A stretch of 64,000 bases of DNA from Dendrolimus kikuchii (lineage: Eukaryota; Arthropoda; Insecta; Lepidoptera; Lasiocampidae). Below, one piece after another: positions 1 through 10,110 of the stretch (position 1 is the stretch's first letter; every line of letters starts with the position of its first letter). A program made the translations under genes and the position numbers. Below the pieces are notes generated by a model. It ran no database searches and was not told the DNA's origin. It was given only the letters and a program-made list of their open reading frames with translations. The DNA is taken from assembly GCA_019925095.2 (NCBI GenBank), contig CM034401.1, positions 18,260,338-18,324,337 on the forward strand, written 5' to 3'.

Positions 1-199
1 ATTAGGATGCAAGAAAACCATCAAGTCAATTCTGTCACAAAATGTCGCTTAAAACAAATAGCCTTTCACCCTTCGATATAAAGTTAGTCTATGTCTACGT
101 ACTGTGGTGAGGCATAAGTTCGTAATAAAACTGTTGTACATGTTGTGTCGACGAATTATATCTTAATTCCTTATTTACATAAATTTAACCCTTATATAC
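1..199. other. AT-rich sequence, nothing recognised
   Basis: No repeat family, coding signal or structured element is visible before the first RTE-A fragment. The last 13 bases (187-199, aacccttatatac) are the left target duplication of that fragment. Confidence 0.6.
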
Positions 200-290
200 A
201 TACATTCATACATACATGACTTCACGCCAGTTCCCTTGCGGGGTAGGCACGAACAACAGAGCGCCATTCAGGCTTATTCTTACACACTTA
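200..290 (-). mobile_element. RTE-A LINE 3' fragment, copy 1
   Basis: This is the last ~75 bp of an RTE-like LINE, read on the minus strand: the end of the reverse-transcriptase ORF (peptide [13 protein letters not shown]) and stop, then a (TATG)n tail seen here as cata repeats. The same end recurs about 14 times in the window with different 5' truncation points. It is flanked by a 13-bp direct repeat, aacccttatatac, at 187-199 and 291-303, which marks a retroposition event. It carries no complete domain. The family assignment rests on the RTE-like C-terminus and near-absent 3' UTR; the exact clade is inferred. Confidence 0.82.
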
Positions 291-517
291 AACCCTTATA
301 TACTATCTTTAAATTGACGTTTACAAATTAGGGCCTACTGATCGAATTTTAATGCTTTGATTTCAATATCTGTAGATATCTTCAATGTTTATACAAATAA
401 ATAAATTTGAAGTGTCTGTTTGTAATGTCAAAATAACAGCTCTTTACTAAATGCATATGAAAATATATACCATACTTATGTTAAAATTCATTTTTTTTTA
501 TCTATCTGTCTAGTTCC

Positions 518-786
518 ATATGCATGATGAAAGAATGACTAAACAGATATACAATGCCAAAGTGGATGGATGCAGAAGTCGTGGAAGGTCACGACACACC
601 TTCCATGATCAAATTGATCGTGTACTAGAAGGTGATGTCAGGAGCCTTAAGAACAGACGAGCGTGCATGACAAGAGTTATGAATGTCAAAGAAGCAAGTG
701 AGGTGTGTAAGAATAAGCCTGAATGGCGCTCTGTTGTACGTGCCTACCCCGCATGGGAACTGCCTTGAAGTTATGTATGTATGTAT
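518..786 (+). mobile_element. RTE-A LINE 3' fragment, copy 2, with tail extension
   Basis: An 82-codon frame encodes the C-terminal region of an RTE-like reverse transcriptase: HDERMTKQIYNAKVDG, a GRSRHTFHDQ basic segment and RRACMTRVMNVKEASEVCK, ending in a stop that runs straight into a (TATG)n tail. A 3-base in-frame deletion removes one alanine before EGDVRS. 5' truncated at about 518. After the tail, 787-810 (core gtacaaatacaaaatattct) matches the sequence beyond the tail of the copy at 29.7 kb, which no other copy shows. I see no clear target duplication. Confidence 0.82.
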
Positions 787-810
787 GTGTACAAATACAA
801 AATATTCTTA

Positions 811-1225
811 CGCTTACATACAACATTACATTACGAGTCAAAAGATACCAACAAAAGTTACACTCGTATCGATAGCTGCACCCGGTTGAACGCAATCGTA
901 AATAACATGGGATGACGGCGTGTAATATAATGCCCAGCTGTGCACCGTGATGGCTTTGTTCAAACTAATGTTATAGAAAACGTACGTGGACTGTCGTGTT
1001 TAATAGAATATTGTGTCTGAGGCGCGCATCCTTTTGCGTTCTTGCAGAAGCAAGTATCGATCGACTGCTTGTTTGTTTTGATCTCCTGGTATAATGGTCG
1101 CAGTTGCATTGCTAAAGAAATTCATTGCCGCTATCAGATTAACTTAAAATTTAAATGGCAGTAACTAATAAGATTTCTCATTTTCTAATTTAACTTTTAA
1201 GAAACTTGTAATTTTGTTACTTTCT
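811..1225. other. AT-rich sequence, nothing recognised
   Basis: About 415 bases with no repeat family, open frame or structured element that I can support. Confidence 0.5.
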
Positions 1226-1303
1226 TTAGACAATCTGTGTCCACTGCTGGTTGTAAGCCACCCCAAGTCTCCGCCACATATTCCGATCTCCCGCTTTCTT
1301 CAT
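1226..1303 (-). mobile_element. RTE-like LINE C-terminal fragment (RTE-D)
   Basis: On the minus strand 25 codons plus stop read KKAGDRNMWRRLGVAYNQQW followed by TQIV. The pattern 'DR..WR.LG.AY.QQWT' just before a stop is a familiar ending of insect RTE/BovB-type reverse transcriptases. Only this tail survives. It differs from RTE-A, B and C, so I list it separately. No target duplication was identified. Confidence 0.55.
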
Positions 1304-1466
1304 CTGAATAAATAAATCCTATTATAAAAAATTTATAGCGAAATTTATTTATTCCGTTAGTTTGTCTTTTGAGTTCCTTGATTGGTCCAGTTTAACGTTA
1401 CATTTGTTTATATTAGGGAGTCCTAATGAGTATCTATCTGGTCAAGGTTTTCCAGTACATTATGAC

Positions 1467-1715
1467 ATTTTATTGCAGGAGTTCAGCAGACAGGCAGACG
1501 GCCCACTTGATGGAAAGCGGTTACCATCGCCTATGGACATTTGCAACACCAAAGTTGCTACAAATACACTGCTGCTCTCTTAAAGGAGACTGGAACCTGG
1601 TCACTAATGCCGGAACACAACTCAAGGTTGTTATGGCGACATACTTTAGTCCAGGAGGAGGAGGAGGCCGCCCGGCCGCAGCAAATTGTATTCTTTTTCC
1701 GTTCCTGCACGGATA
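1467..1715 (-). mobile_element. SINE-1 copy a (internal deletion)
   Basis: A member of a roughly 310-bp family whose plus-strand image runs from 'ttttattgcagga' to 'cctgcacggata', so the element lies on the minus strand with its A-rich tail at 1467. This copy lacks about 80 bp in the middle; a GGA-rich stretch (1650-1667) sits at the junction. Its tail-proximal part (the image of gccgtctgcctgt and gtccataggcgatggtaacc) matches the 3' end of the Jockey/CR1-like LINE near 45.7 kb. Confidence 0.8.
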
Positions 1716-2394
1716 GTATTCAAATAAAGACTATAAAAATGGCTGTTGGATAAATATTTTTACTCCGGAAATGAATCTTAGGGTAATTTTTGACAACATT
1801 TCATATGACTGACATTAAAGTATATATTATTTTTTTGTTAATTTGGTAATAATTGTGTATTTCTTTTTAATAATCTTAAGGAAAATTTGCACGCCTCATA
1901 GGCAAAACATGTGAGTCGTGTATTCTTATGTCACCTCAAATTTATGTACCATGTTTTGAACAAATAAATGAATTTGTATTAAAAAATCTTCAAAACTTAA
2001 TGCTGACTGGATACGAAGACTGTGTAAAGAGGTATTTAAAAGTAAAAAGAAAAAATGCCTTTTTCATTCTATCCGCACAGAGCAGTAACACTGCTCCTTC
2101 TTTTATGCGCTTGAGCGTCGAATACAGATTGTAAATTAGTGTGTAAGTATGCTAGTGATGGGCGACTCTACGGTATTTAAATAATCGAAAGGATTGCAAT
2201 AAAACTAAAATTACAATCGAGTCAACAATTAAATCGCCTCCGGTTGTATAATTGAGATATATTCCGATTGTCTCGAGTCGAGTTAATCGACTTGGCTGCT
2301 GGTCGACGGACAGAGCCAGCTATGATTCGTATCCTTTACAATAGGATTGAGGAGATGAAATAGGAGGGATGATACTATCTATGAAAACTACCCT
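1716..2394. other. AT-rich sequence, nothing recognised
   Basis: No family match noticed. Positions 2155-2330 are somewhat richer in GC and CG dinucleotides but have no coding frame or symmetry. Confidence 0.5.
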
Positions 2395-2479
2395 AAGTCA
2401 TACAACTGCTACACACAAAGCGACATTATCTACACATAGTTGGCTAAGTTCATTTTTGTGTGCAGTAGTTGTATGACTT
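2395..2479. repeat. Hairpin / inverted repeat
   Basis: Arms of about 25 bp (2395-2419 and 2454-2479) are inverted copies: aagtcatacaact and acacaaa match exactly on both sides, with a 5-base block between them that differs. The loop is about 34 bases. It could be a small palindromic MITE remnant. The right arm abuts the target duplication of the RTE-A that follows. Confidence 0.6.
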
Positions 2480-2939
2480 ATTGTAAAAGTACATACATAC
2501 ATACATACCTAACTTCACGCCAGTTCCCTTGCGGGGTAGGCACGAACAACAGAGTGCCATTTAGGCTTATTCTTACACACCTCACTTGCTTCTTTAACAT
2601 TCATAACTCTTGTCATGCACGCTCGTCTGTTGTTAAGGCTCCTGACATCACCTTCTGCTAGTACACGATCAATTTGATCATGGAAGGTCTGTCGTGGCCT
2701 TCCACGACTTCTGTATCCTTCCACTTTTGCATTATATATCTGTTTAGTCATTCTTTCATCATGCATTCTTTCCACATGCCCGAACCACCAGAGCATTCCT
2801 TTCCTTACCTTCACCCCGACACTCTCTTTCAGACCAACTCTCTTTCTTACTTCGGTATTACGAACGCGGTCCGCGAGCGTCACTTCGCAGATTTTGCGCA
2901 GTACTCGCATCTCGACCGCGTTAACGTATTGTAAAAGTA
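2479..2939 (-). mobile_element. RTE-A LINE 3' fragment, copy 3 (longest)
   Basis: The insertion is 2492-2926, flanked by a perfect 13-bp TSD, tattgtaaaagta (2479-2491 and 2927-2939). The minus strand keeps an open frame from NAVEMRVLRKICEVTLADRV through a WFGHVERMHDERM motif, a basic GRPRQTFHDQ segment and a C-terminal [20 protein letters not shown], to a stop next to the (TATG)n tail. This is the region after the RT thumb of RTE-like LINEs; fingers, palm and endonuclease are absent. The lack of stops suggests recent insertion. Confidence 0.88.
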
Positions 2940-3539
2940 GATAGACGATATATACTAGAGCAAGCATCACTGTGATGTTTCAACTATTGAAACAATAGAG
3001 TAGAATATCTCGTCATTGCACGTCACTAAAGTGTGTCCACACCGCGGGCTTTTGAATAATTTAAGCGAAGCACGACGCTGCTGGCCGCAGTAATTTGGGC
3101 AAATTATAACCGTCGAGATGCATTATACGGTCGTCGCGCGTCCCTTGGAAAAAATTAATTCCGTCAAACCGCGTCAGGCCGGCGTTACGGATGGGGTTAC
3201 CAGGTGGTTTAACTTGTAGAGATAAATACATTCTTTACATTGAATTACATTTTATGAAGAGTGTAAAAAGTTTACATTTTTACATTAGCATTCACTATTT
3301 TAAGAATTTATGTAGAAATTCGTATACGTCGTTGAGCTTTCCAAACTTTTTTCTCGTATAAACTTCTTGCTATCCAATTTTGCGACATTTAAATATAAAT
3401 AAAGTAACCTGTCGTCAAGTACGAAAAATTTCAAGGCAATTCATTTATTCTCTTAGTCGCAAGAAAAGAACAAACACCCAACAAAGCTACTTTCACGCAT
3501 ATGTATAAAAATATTTATAGGTGAAAAGTATAATAAACT
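2940..3539. other. Unique sequence, moderately GC-rich at 3,010-3,200
   Basis: No repeat family recognised. Positions 3010-3200 have more CG dinucleotides than their surroundings, but no open frame. Could be ordinary unique or regulatory DNA. Confidence 0.4.
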
Positions 3540-3800
3540 AGCTGACCCGGCGAACTTCGTACCGCCATATTTTCTGAATACCTAAAAGACTGTTTCATGA
3601 CAGAAAAACAAAATCACCAAAATCGATCCAGGTGATTAATTAGGAAGGTTCTGAAACCCGATCTCAGCGCCACCTACCGGTTCCAATTGTGAATCTAAAC
3701 CATCCGGGACCCATTCAAACACACACACAAAATTTCATCAAAATCGGTAAAGTCGTTCTCAAGTTATGCGCATACGATATGATTCATCTTTTATAAATAA
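3540..3800 (+). repeat. AG-family interspersed repeat (starts ctagctgacccgg)
   Basis: Starts ctagctgacccggcgaact and contains the family block 'cagcgccacctaccgg' and the phrase 'aaatttcatcaaaatcggt'. The same blocks recur near 13.3, 28.6, 50.4 and 51.5 kb. This repeat type is widespread in arthropod genomes. I cannot assign its class (Helitron-like, SINE-like or other) from these copies. Confidence 0.7.
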
Positions 3801-4031
3801 CGATAATAAATGTATCTATCATGTAAACCTGTTTAGCGGTTTTTAAACTTTAAATAGATCCCATTTTTATAAGAAAAAATTTAAAATAGAAAGTTAATTT
3901 TTTAGCCAATGAATAAATAATAACAATTTCCTTTTTGTATCACCACTAACATCACATTAAATTTCATGCAAATAGGTGTGTAACAACCATCGCGACGATT
4001 CAATAACCACAATAGCAAACACCAAAACAAT

Positions 4032-4433
4032 AACTAATAAACAAATAAACACCTTGACAGTCATAAAGAATTGGTATTGAAATAAATTATTTTTAATTAA
4101 TTTATCGACGCTGAAATCCACGAGCAATCTGCTTTATCATCAACTGACCATCGAGGCGATCCAGCTTCTGGACAACATGGACATAATGAGAAAATTATGT
4201 CCATGTTGTCGAGATAATGAAGCAGATGCTCGTGGACTTCAGCGTCAATAGATTAATTGAAAATAATTTATTTCAATACAAATTCTTCATGACTGTGAAG
4301 GTGTTCGTTTGACCATTATATTATCTAACCGTCAAGACGATCCAACTCCTAGGCAACATGGATATAATGTTCTCATTATGTCCATGTTGTCCAGGAGCTG
4401 GATCGCCTCGACGGTCAGATGATGATGAAGCCG
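4032..4433. mobile_element. Foldback element FB1 with nested palindromes
   Basis: Two arms of about 90-100 bp (about 4045-4140 and 4219-4313) are inverted copies of each other, sharing for example tattgaaataaatta and gacgctgaa. Between and beyond them a second motif (gatccag...acaacatggacataat) appears four times in alternating orientation: 4129-4192 forward, 4194-4222 reverse (partial), 4326-4370 forward, 4375-4433 reverse. It forms hairpins with 4-6-base loops. There is no coding capacity. This looks like a foldback DNA transposon or a MITE pair; no TSD was found. Confidence 0.72.
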
Positions 4434-5110
4434 ATCAAAAGGGTTAAACCTTTTGAACTAGTACTACAAAAAAAAACTAAAGTGTAATGTAATGTGTTAG
4501 CTACTAATGAAGAATACATGAATAAAATGCCTTCGCCTTACTAGAGACAATAAGGAGAGTGCCAATGGACATTTTCTTAGCGTGAATACTTTTAGTTAGT
4601 TCAGGTTAAATTTAAATTACTTATTAATCATTTTAAATTAAATGATATTAATGCAGTATATTTAAAATACTCCTTTTACACAACTTTTTAAAAATTTATT
4701 TTAACTAAATAATCTGGCAACATTTAGCATGTTTCGAAAACCTACGGTAGCGGGAGGTCTCTAATGAGGCTCCTTTGATTTCATATCAGGTGAATTAATT
4801 GGCATTTTGTCAGAACACTGGCGGTGTTATTATAGTTGTATACGCTGGTTTTTCCGTGTGAAAATTTTAATATTAATTTCCACGTGGTTTGGTAGGCGAT
4901 GTGTTTTGAAAGTATAATGAGTATTGGAATTTTGTTGGAACAAGATTTTCATTTGTACGAATTTTATTTTGTGAAGATATGATTTTATCGTAGTCTATTT
5001 CTTAGACAATTAGACAGATATGGAGGTGTTTTATTTATAAGGCAACAAGCAATAAATCAGCTAAGTGTGTGTTGGTGAATACACACTGAACACTGATATT
5101 GTGTATTGAA
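4434..5110. other. AT-rich sequence, nothing recognised
   Basis: No known repeat, open frame or symmetry seen. Confidence 0.5.
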
Positions 5111-5418
5111 GTCATGGTAGCGTAATGGCTAGCGCACCCGTCCCCAACCTCAAAGGGCGCAGGTTCGAATCCTGGGCGGAACGCATGCTCCACTTATACA
5201 GTTTTCTGACCTAATGTGCATATTGTTACAATTACCACGTGCTAATAACGGCAGAGCAAAACATCGTGACGAAACCTGCATATCGAGATAACCGATGTGT
5301 CAAACCTGTCAAGCAGCCTTGGACAAGCCTGGCGGGTATACTGTCCGTTACCCAGTAGTGGCAGGCCTGAGCCTAGCAGTGGGACATTTATGGGCTGGTA
5401 TTCTATTCTATTCTATTT
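5111..5418 (+). mobile_element. tRNA-headed SINE-3, copy a (plus strand)
   Basis: The head resembles a tRNA gene with RNA polymerase III promoter boxes: an A-box-like tagcgtaatgg at 5118-5128 and a B-box ggttcgaatcc at 5162-5172. The body follows (aagcctggcgggtata, gcctagcagtgggac), ending with gggctg and a short ttcta repeat. At least five more copies lie in the window, all on the minus strand. The head lacks an obvious full cloverleaf and is fused to the body, so it is a SINE promoter rather than a working tRNA gene. Confidence 0.85.
5118..5172 (+). promoter_or_regulatory. Internal Pol III promoter (A and B boxes) of SINE-3
   Basis: The A-box-like tagcgtaatgg (5118-5128) and B-box ggttcgaatcc (5162-5172) are about 33 bases apart, as in tRNA genes. 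The B box matches the GGTTCGANTCC consensus. Whether it still drives transcription cannot be told from sequence. Confidence 0.7.
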
Positions 5419-6187
5419 TGTTCGGTGAACGCTCCAACGCTTTAATGTGCGTTGATTTTGCCAATGTCGGAGTGACTATATAAAAATGGCAGGTGCTGGG
5501 TAATCAGAAATTAATTTATAATGACAACTGACCGATGAAGGACGTTTTTGATGACCCGAGGACAACACAAAACATTAATCGTATTAGACTAACTACGTTA
5601 TAAATAAATATTTAAATTATTAGTATATAGAAATTTACATAAAGTATATATGAATGTAGAATGGACAAGAGCTAACAGGTAAGGGACGTTCACAGGACGA
5701 TCACAATTTGAAGGTAAAATCATAAAAATGATATGGTATCATAAATATGAGTGGTAATTTTGGGACAATGAAAACATATATGCTCCACTGTTCCTACGTC
5801 TCGACCACATTCACACTTAACAACTAATTAACATTATTAACACAAAAGACTTAATATAAAAACAAAGATTTTGTAGCAAAAAGACACCGTACCGACATCG
5901 AGATGTGGTAGAAGTATATTTTTTGCTAGGAACTTATTTTTCACTTTTAAGTCACGTATACATTTGTATACAATAATAATGAAAATACGAAACTATCCTG
6001 ATGCTTTACTGAACCGAACACAAAAAGAATAATCAAAATCGGTTCAGAGTGCTTACTCTCAGACGTTTTTCGTCGTTCGTTTCACTTTTAGAACTTTTTA
6101 GCTTGTTTTTTTTATATTTAAGTTCATTTCAATGATTATATGTTACATTTCATTTTGTGTTACACTATATTACACAGATATATTATA
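5419..6187. other. AT-rich sequence, nothing recognised
   Basis: About 770 bases without a recognised repeat, coding frame or hairpin. Confidence 0.5.
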
Positions 6188-6191
6188 TTAT

Positions 6192-6751
6192 TGTTACGAG
6201 TTATGGACTCGAATTAAAAATGCCGTTGGAATTACTATAGAATTTATTAGAACTATACAAACACGTATAACACAGGTACAAATATAACTGTGTGTAAGAA
6301 TAAGCCTAAATGGCGCTCTGTTGTTCGTGCCTACCCCGCAAGGAACTGGCGTGAAGTTATGTATGTATGTATGTACAAATATAACTGGATGCAACCAGTA
6401 CAAACGTGATGCACGATTCAATAACACGCGCAAAGTCCTTCACTATATAGCTTATCGAATATACACACGTCTTGCTCGTATCGTAATCGTCGCTTGACTG
6501 CCTCACCCCTCCGTTCGGGCATTCCTTTTATCCTGTACAAATACAATATGTCTCGACGCATAACAATAATTTCCAAGAATCACACCTGGTTAGTGCCTAC
6601 CATAAAGTATTACAATACACAATAGGCTGTTTTTCTAATTACAAATTTTAAACACAAAGTAAAAAAAAAGTCCAAATACGGGAAGGTAATAAAATGTGTT
6701 TTAACAGACGCAGGTGTGAATTTTTTACTTTGTCGGCATTTGGTCGTAACA
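6192..6751 (-). mobile_element. Solo LTR copy 1
   Basis: Begins TGTTACGAGTT and ends CGTAACA, giving short terminal inverted repeats TGTTAC/GTAACA, with a 4-bp TSD, ttat, at 6188-6191 and 6752-6755. Three related copies share gactcgaattaaa and the whole layout. Near the left end, tttatt gives AATAAA on the minus strand, so I orient the LTR on the minus strand. No internal retroviral-type genes remain, so this is a solo LTR. It is longer than the others because an RTE-A fragment (6276-6387 with TSDs) is inserted in it. Confidence 0.8.
6276..6387 (+). mobile_element. RTE-A LINE 3' fragment nested in solo LTR 1
   Basis: The insertion is 6291-6372 (82 bp), with a 15-bp TSD gtacaaatataactg at 6276-6290 and 6373-6387. 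It holds only the last few codons, the stop and a (TATG)n tail. The related LTR at 22.2 kb reads straight through the same site (caggtacagatataaccg), so it acts as the empty-site control. One base is lost in the usual 'gcaagggaactgg'. Confidence 0.9.
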
Positions 6752-6755
6752 TTAT

Positions 6756-6997
6756 TTTAGTTTTAAAGAAATCTTTGTTCTTACTTCTATCTAAAATTTC
6801 GTTAACTTTTTCGGGCTGATTGGACCAATACAAACGTCGAAAGGTATTCAAGAGTAAGAAGGCCTAAAAAAAGTTATGGCTGAACATAGATTTAAAAAAA
6901 ATATATTTACACGACGAATTATTAAGAACCTCCGCTTTTTTGAGGTTTGTTAAAAACTATTTAACAGTTTGTATTCATACCAATTTTGCTTCCTGCT
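6756..6997. other. AT-rich, with possible 'gaacctcc...ttttttgagg' repeat remnant
   Basis: 6925-6960 resembles the arthropod repeat end seen at 30.21-30.26 kb (gaacctcctcctttttttga). The match is short and degraded. The rest is unremarkable. Confidence 0.35.
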
Positions 6998-7252
6998 GGA
7001 ATATGCAGGCTGATGAGCCACCTGATGAAAAGCGTTTACCGTCGCCTATGGACATTTGTCACACAAAATGCTATTGATGCCCTGCCGGTCTTGATGACGA
7101 ACTTGAACATGGCCATTAATGCCGGAACGCGACTCAAGTTTCTAATAGTGACATATTCTAGACCAGGGATGCTTGCCATCCAGACGGGTAAACTCCCTAC
7201 CACCTGGCTTTGCGTTGTTTTGCCGCCTTCTATAACAGTCTGTATTCTTTCT
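6998..7252 (-). mobile_element. SINE-1 copy b (decayed)
   Basis: The family image is recognisable (cacctgatgaaaagcg, cgtcgcctatggacatt, attaatgccggaacgcgact, gaccagggatg) but with more substitutions than other copies. It stops at 'attctttct', just short of the usual 'cctgcacggata', and passes directly into the LT repeat end. Confidence 0.7.
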
Positions 7253-7381
7253 GGGTTGCCTGGAAAAGATCGCTATAAGCGATAAAGCCGCCCATTGTTC
7301 TAATGCAAATGTATCCATACCAATTATCTAGATTTAAGTTTATGGTGAACAATAAAGAGTTTTCATTCATTCATTCATTCT
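7253..7381 (+). mobile_element. LT-family LINE 3' end with (ATTC)n tail
   Basis: Reads gttgcctggaaaagatcgct, then a gcgataaagccgcccattgt block, and ends gaacaataaagagttttc followed by attc repeats. The same arrangement recurs on the minus strand near 10.9, 26.4, 32.5 and 50.7 kb, always ending in aataaagtg-like sequence and a variable microsatellite. It is the 3' UTR of a lepidopteran retroposon; the coding part is not in this window, so the parent class is uncertain. Confidence 0.65.
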
Positions 7382-8007
7382 TTCTCTGTTGTCGACGCGA
7401 ATATCAGGCGCCTTCTTTACGCGGGAGTCTATGTGTTCCTTGTTGGTAGTCAAATGTCAAAGTGTGAATATTTAGAAAACATAAAAAAGTTTCTATTCCG
7501 TTTGTACATTCAACGGCGTTATTACATTTTGCATGCCTAATCTAACCTGATAGCCTTATAAGCCTTATAGAGTGATATAAACTAACCGGCAAATACGAAC
7601 CAGTCACATTTTCTGTTCCTAAATGGATAGATTTCGAGAATTTTCATGGAGTGTTTTTCTTAAATCTTTTAAGCTGGAATGTTTCAAAAGTAGCCTAAAA
7701 CTAAATTTCTAAGTTTCAACGCATAAGCGTCGTCATTAATAACTCCTTGAATTTAAATATCTTCATCACAAATCGGTGTTTAAATTTAAAAACATGTCCG
7801 CGTAAACCTTGTAAGATAACAGTTTTGAAAGTATATAAACACTCATAAATTCTGTAGCAAAAGTCTTATCGACTGTTTAAAATTCCTAAAAGGTTTCCGT
7901 GTCCTTAATATTAAACGAGACAAAAATCTTTTCAAATTTGTTATATACGTAAGTCGTTGATATTATAAGGCCTTGGTTTTACTTGTGGGGTTTAAAAGGG
8001 TTAAGGT
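7382..8007. other. AT-rich sequence, nothing recognised
   Basis: This is host or older DNA upstream of the R1 LINE insertion site. No repeat or coding signal was recognised. The reading frame that runs into the LINE from position 7973 is open only by chance. Confidence 0.5.
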
Positions 8008-8020
8008 ATCATTTCTCGTG

Positions 8021-9691
8021 TCGCCCATAGTGCTGCTGAACGAGGTCGCTAAGGTCTTCGAAAAGATCTTGGCGGAGCGGCTCGTGAAGCATCTCGACAC
8101 TGTGGAGCCGGGGCTTTCAGAAACGCAGTTCGGGTTTCGGCGGAGGCGCTCCACGATGGACGCCTTCGAGACGCTGCGAACGTCAACGGACGAAGCCGTC
8201 CAAGCGAAGGATGTCGTTCTTGCGGTGTCGCTAGACATAGCGAACGCCTTTAACAGCCTCCCTCATGAGACGATCAGGGAGGGGCTCCGCGCGCATGGAG
8301 TCCCCCAGTACCTCACGAGGCTGTTGGGCGCGTACCTGCAGGATCGACATATCCTTTGGGAGGGCGGTGAGTCCGGCAATCCCGAGGTAAGTCGTCGACG
8401 CGTCGCGTGCGGCGTTCCACAGGGGTCGGTCCTCGGGCCGATTCTTTGGAACGTAGGTTATGACTGGATCCTTCGGGTTCCGGTCCTACCCGGGGTAGGG
8501 CTGATCTGCTTTGCGGACGACACCCTACTCACGGCACGCGCTGCGTCATTTGCGGAATCCGTGGACGTCGCTAACGCCGGGTTGGCGATTGTCGTAGATC
8601 GAATAGCTAGGCTGGGCTTGAGGGTCTCCCCCGCGAAAACGGAGGCCATCATGTTCCATAGGAAATTTCGCAATCCCCCCGCGGACTTGACCGTTTCGGT
8701 CCAAGGGGTGGCCATTAGAGTAGGGCCCCAGATGAAATATCTGGGGCTAGTTCTCGATGGGAAATGGCTGTTCAAAGCGCACTTTGAGCAGCTAGTTCCC
8801 AAACTCGTCAAATCCGCGGGCGCACTCTCGAGGCTGCTTCCCAACGTAGGGGGCCCGGGAGGTGCGACGCGGAAACTTTACTCTGGCATCCTGAGGAGTA
8901 TGGCACTGTACGGTGCACCCGTCTGGTCCATTGCACTTCACCGCCACAACAGAACCCTGCTGCAACGGGCGCAGCAGGTTCTGGCCGTGAGGACCATACG
9001 GGGGTATCGCACAGTGTCGCGGACGGCGGCCACCCTCCTGGCAGGCGATCCGCCCTGGCATCTCCAGGCGGACGTCCTGACAGTGGTGCGCCGCACCCGG
9101 CAGGATGCCCTAGCTAGAGGCCTGACCTTCTGTCAGGTCGAAATCGAGGCGATCAGGAAGCGGGAAACCGCCTCCATGATCGCCGTCTGGTCTCAAGAGC
9201 TCGACAACCCTGCGGCCTATGGCGGCTACACGGTGGATGCAATCAGGCCACAGCTGACGGAATGGGTCAACCGCACCAGCGGCACCCTGACCTTCAGGAC
9301 GACACAGATACTTACCGGACACGGATGTTTCGATAAGTATCTGTGTCGCATTGTGGGCTGCTTGCCTTCCCCGGACTGCCGCCAGTGCGGCGCGCCCGAC
9401 ACGGCGTTACACACGCTTGTCGAGTGCGCCGCATGGGCGCCGCAGCGTTTCGAACTTGAGACGCACGTAGGTCCAGTCGACTCGCTCTGCGACTTGGTCA
9501 AGGCCATGCTGCAGAGCAGCGACAATTGGGGGGCTGCGGTTACTTTTTGCGAGACAGTAATGTCACTCAAGGAGGCCGCAGAACGAGACAGGGAGAGAAG
9601 TCCTGCAGCGCGTGCCAATGCGTCTTCTCGAGGTCGCCGGCCTTCAGCTGGCACCCGGAGAGGCAGGTACGCGCATTACTTCCCTCCCTGA
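8021..9691 (+). pseudogene. R1-clade LINE ORF2: reverse transcriptase, truncated
   Basis: ORF2 of R1 LINEs makes cDNA from the element's own RNA at a nicked target. Numbering residues from position 7973, the true LINE sequence starts at about residue 17. Visible RT motifs: SPIVLLNEV (17-25), QFGFR (52-56), SLDIANAFNS (86-95, first catalytic Asp), GVPQGSVLGP (147-156), CFADD (179-183, the catalytic pair, F in place of the usual Y), KTEAIMF (about 222) and KYLGL (about 255). After ALYGAPVWS comes a thumb/connection region and a CX2CX7HX4C knuckle (C469, C472, H480, C485), typical of R1/TRAS/SART-type ORF2. The C-terminal tail is Arg-rich. No frameshift or stop occurs, but endonuclease and N-terminal parts are missing, so it cannot act alone. 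Confidence 0.88.
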
Positions 9692-10110
9692 GTTAGGTTC
9701 CGTTTACCGCGGGGGGCCTTTAGCTTGCTAGGAAGAGCAAAGGACCTTCTACCCCCGCACAACGAAGTGGGGTGTGTTCTCCCAGGGCACACTCCAGGCA
9801 CTTTATTGCGCTGGATCGGCTGGGCGTAACTATGTTCTAAATCTCAGCCTTTCCAACACATTCAAAGCGCAGGGTCGTCAGGGAGGAGGGGGTTTTTAGT
9901 GGGTATTGGGGTTGCTCGCCCGTGCAGCAACGCTCGGAGTCTTCCACACTATTCTGTGACGTCGATCGCGGACGGAGCGCTGCCAAGAGCATACTATTGC
10001 TGCAGTGTTATCGTCCCCGACCGACGCGTGTCGTTCCCCTAGCAACGACCCAGTTTGTGCGTAAATCGGTTAAGCATTTTCCCTCGCCTCAAAACCAAAA
10101 AAAAAAAAAA
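9692..10110 (+). other. 3' UTR and A-rich tail of the R1-clade LINE
   Basis: A GC-rich, non-coding 405 bp follows the stop codon, then caaaacc and a run of A's to 10110, where the downstream target duplication begins. No coding frame was seen. The 3' UTR normally carries the RNA recognised by the element's own RT; that role is inferred. Confidence 0.8.

Noticed and set aside
5111..5185. Possible tRNA gene
   Set aside because: A- and B-box-like sequences are present, but no acceptor stem pairs across the expected ends, and the head is fused to a body that recurs in five other copies. It is a SINE promoter.
7973..8022. N-terminal part of the LINE reading frame
   Set aside because: This segment lies before and within the left target duplication, so it is host DNA that happens to be open in frame. 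The frame's first codon (TTG) is not a real start.
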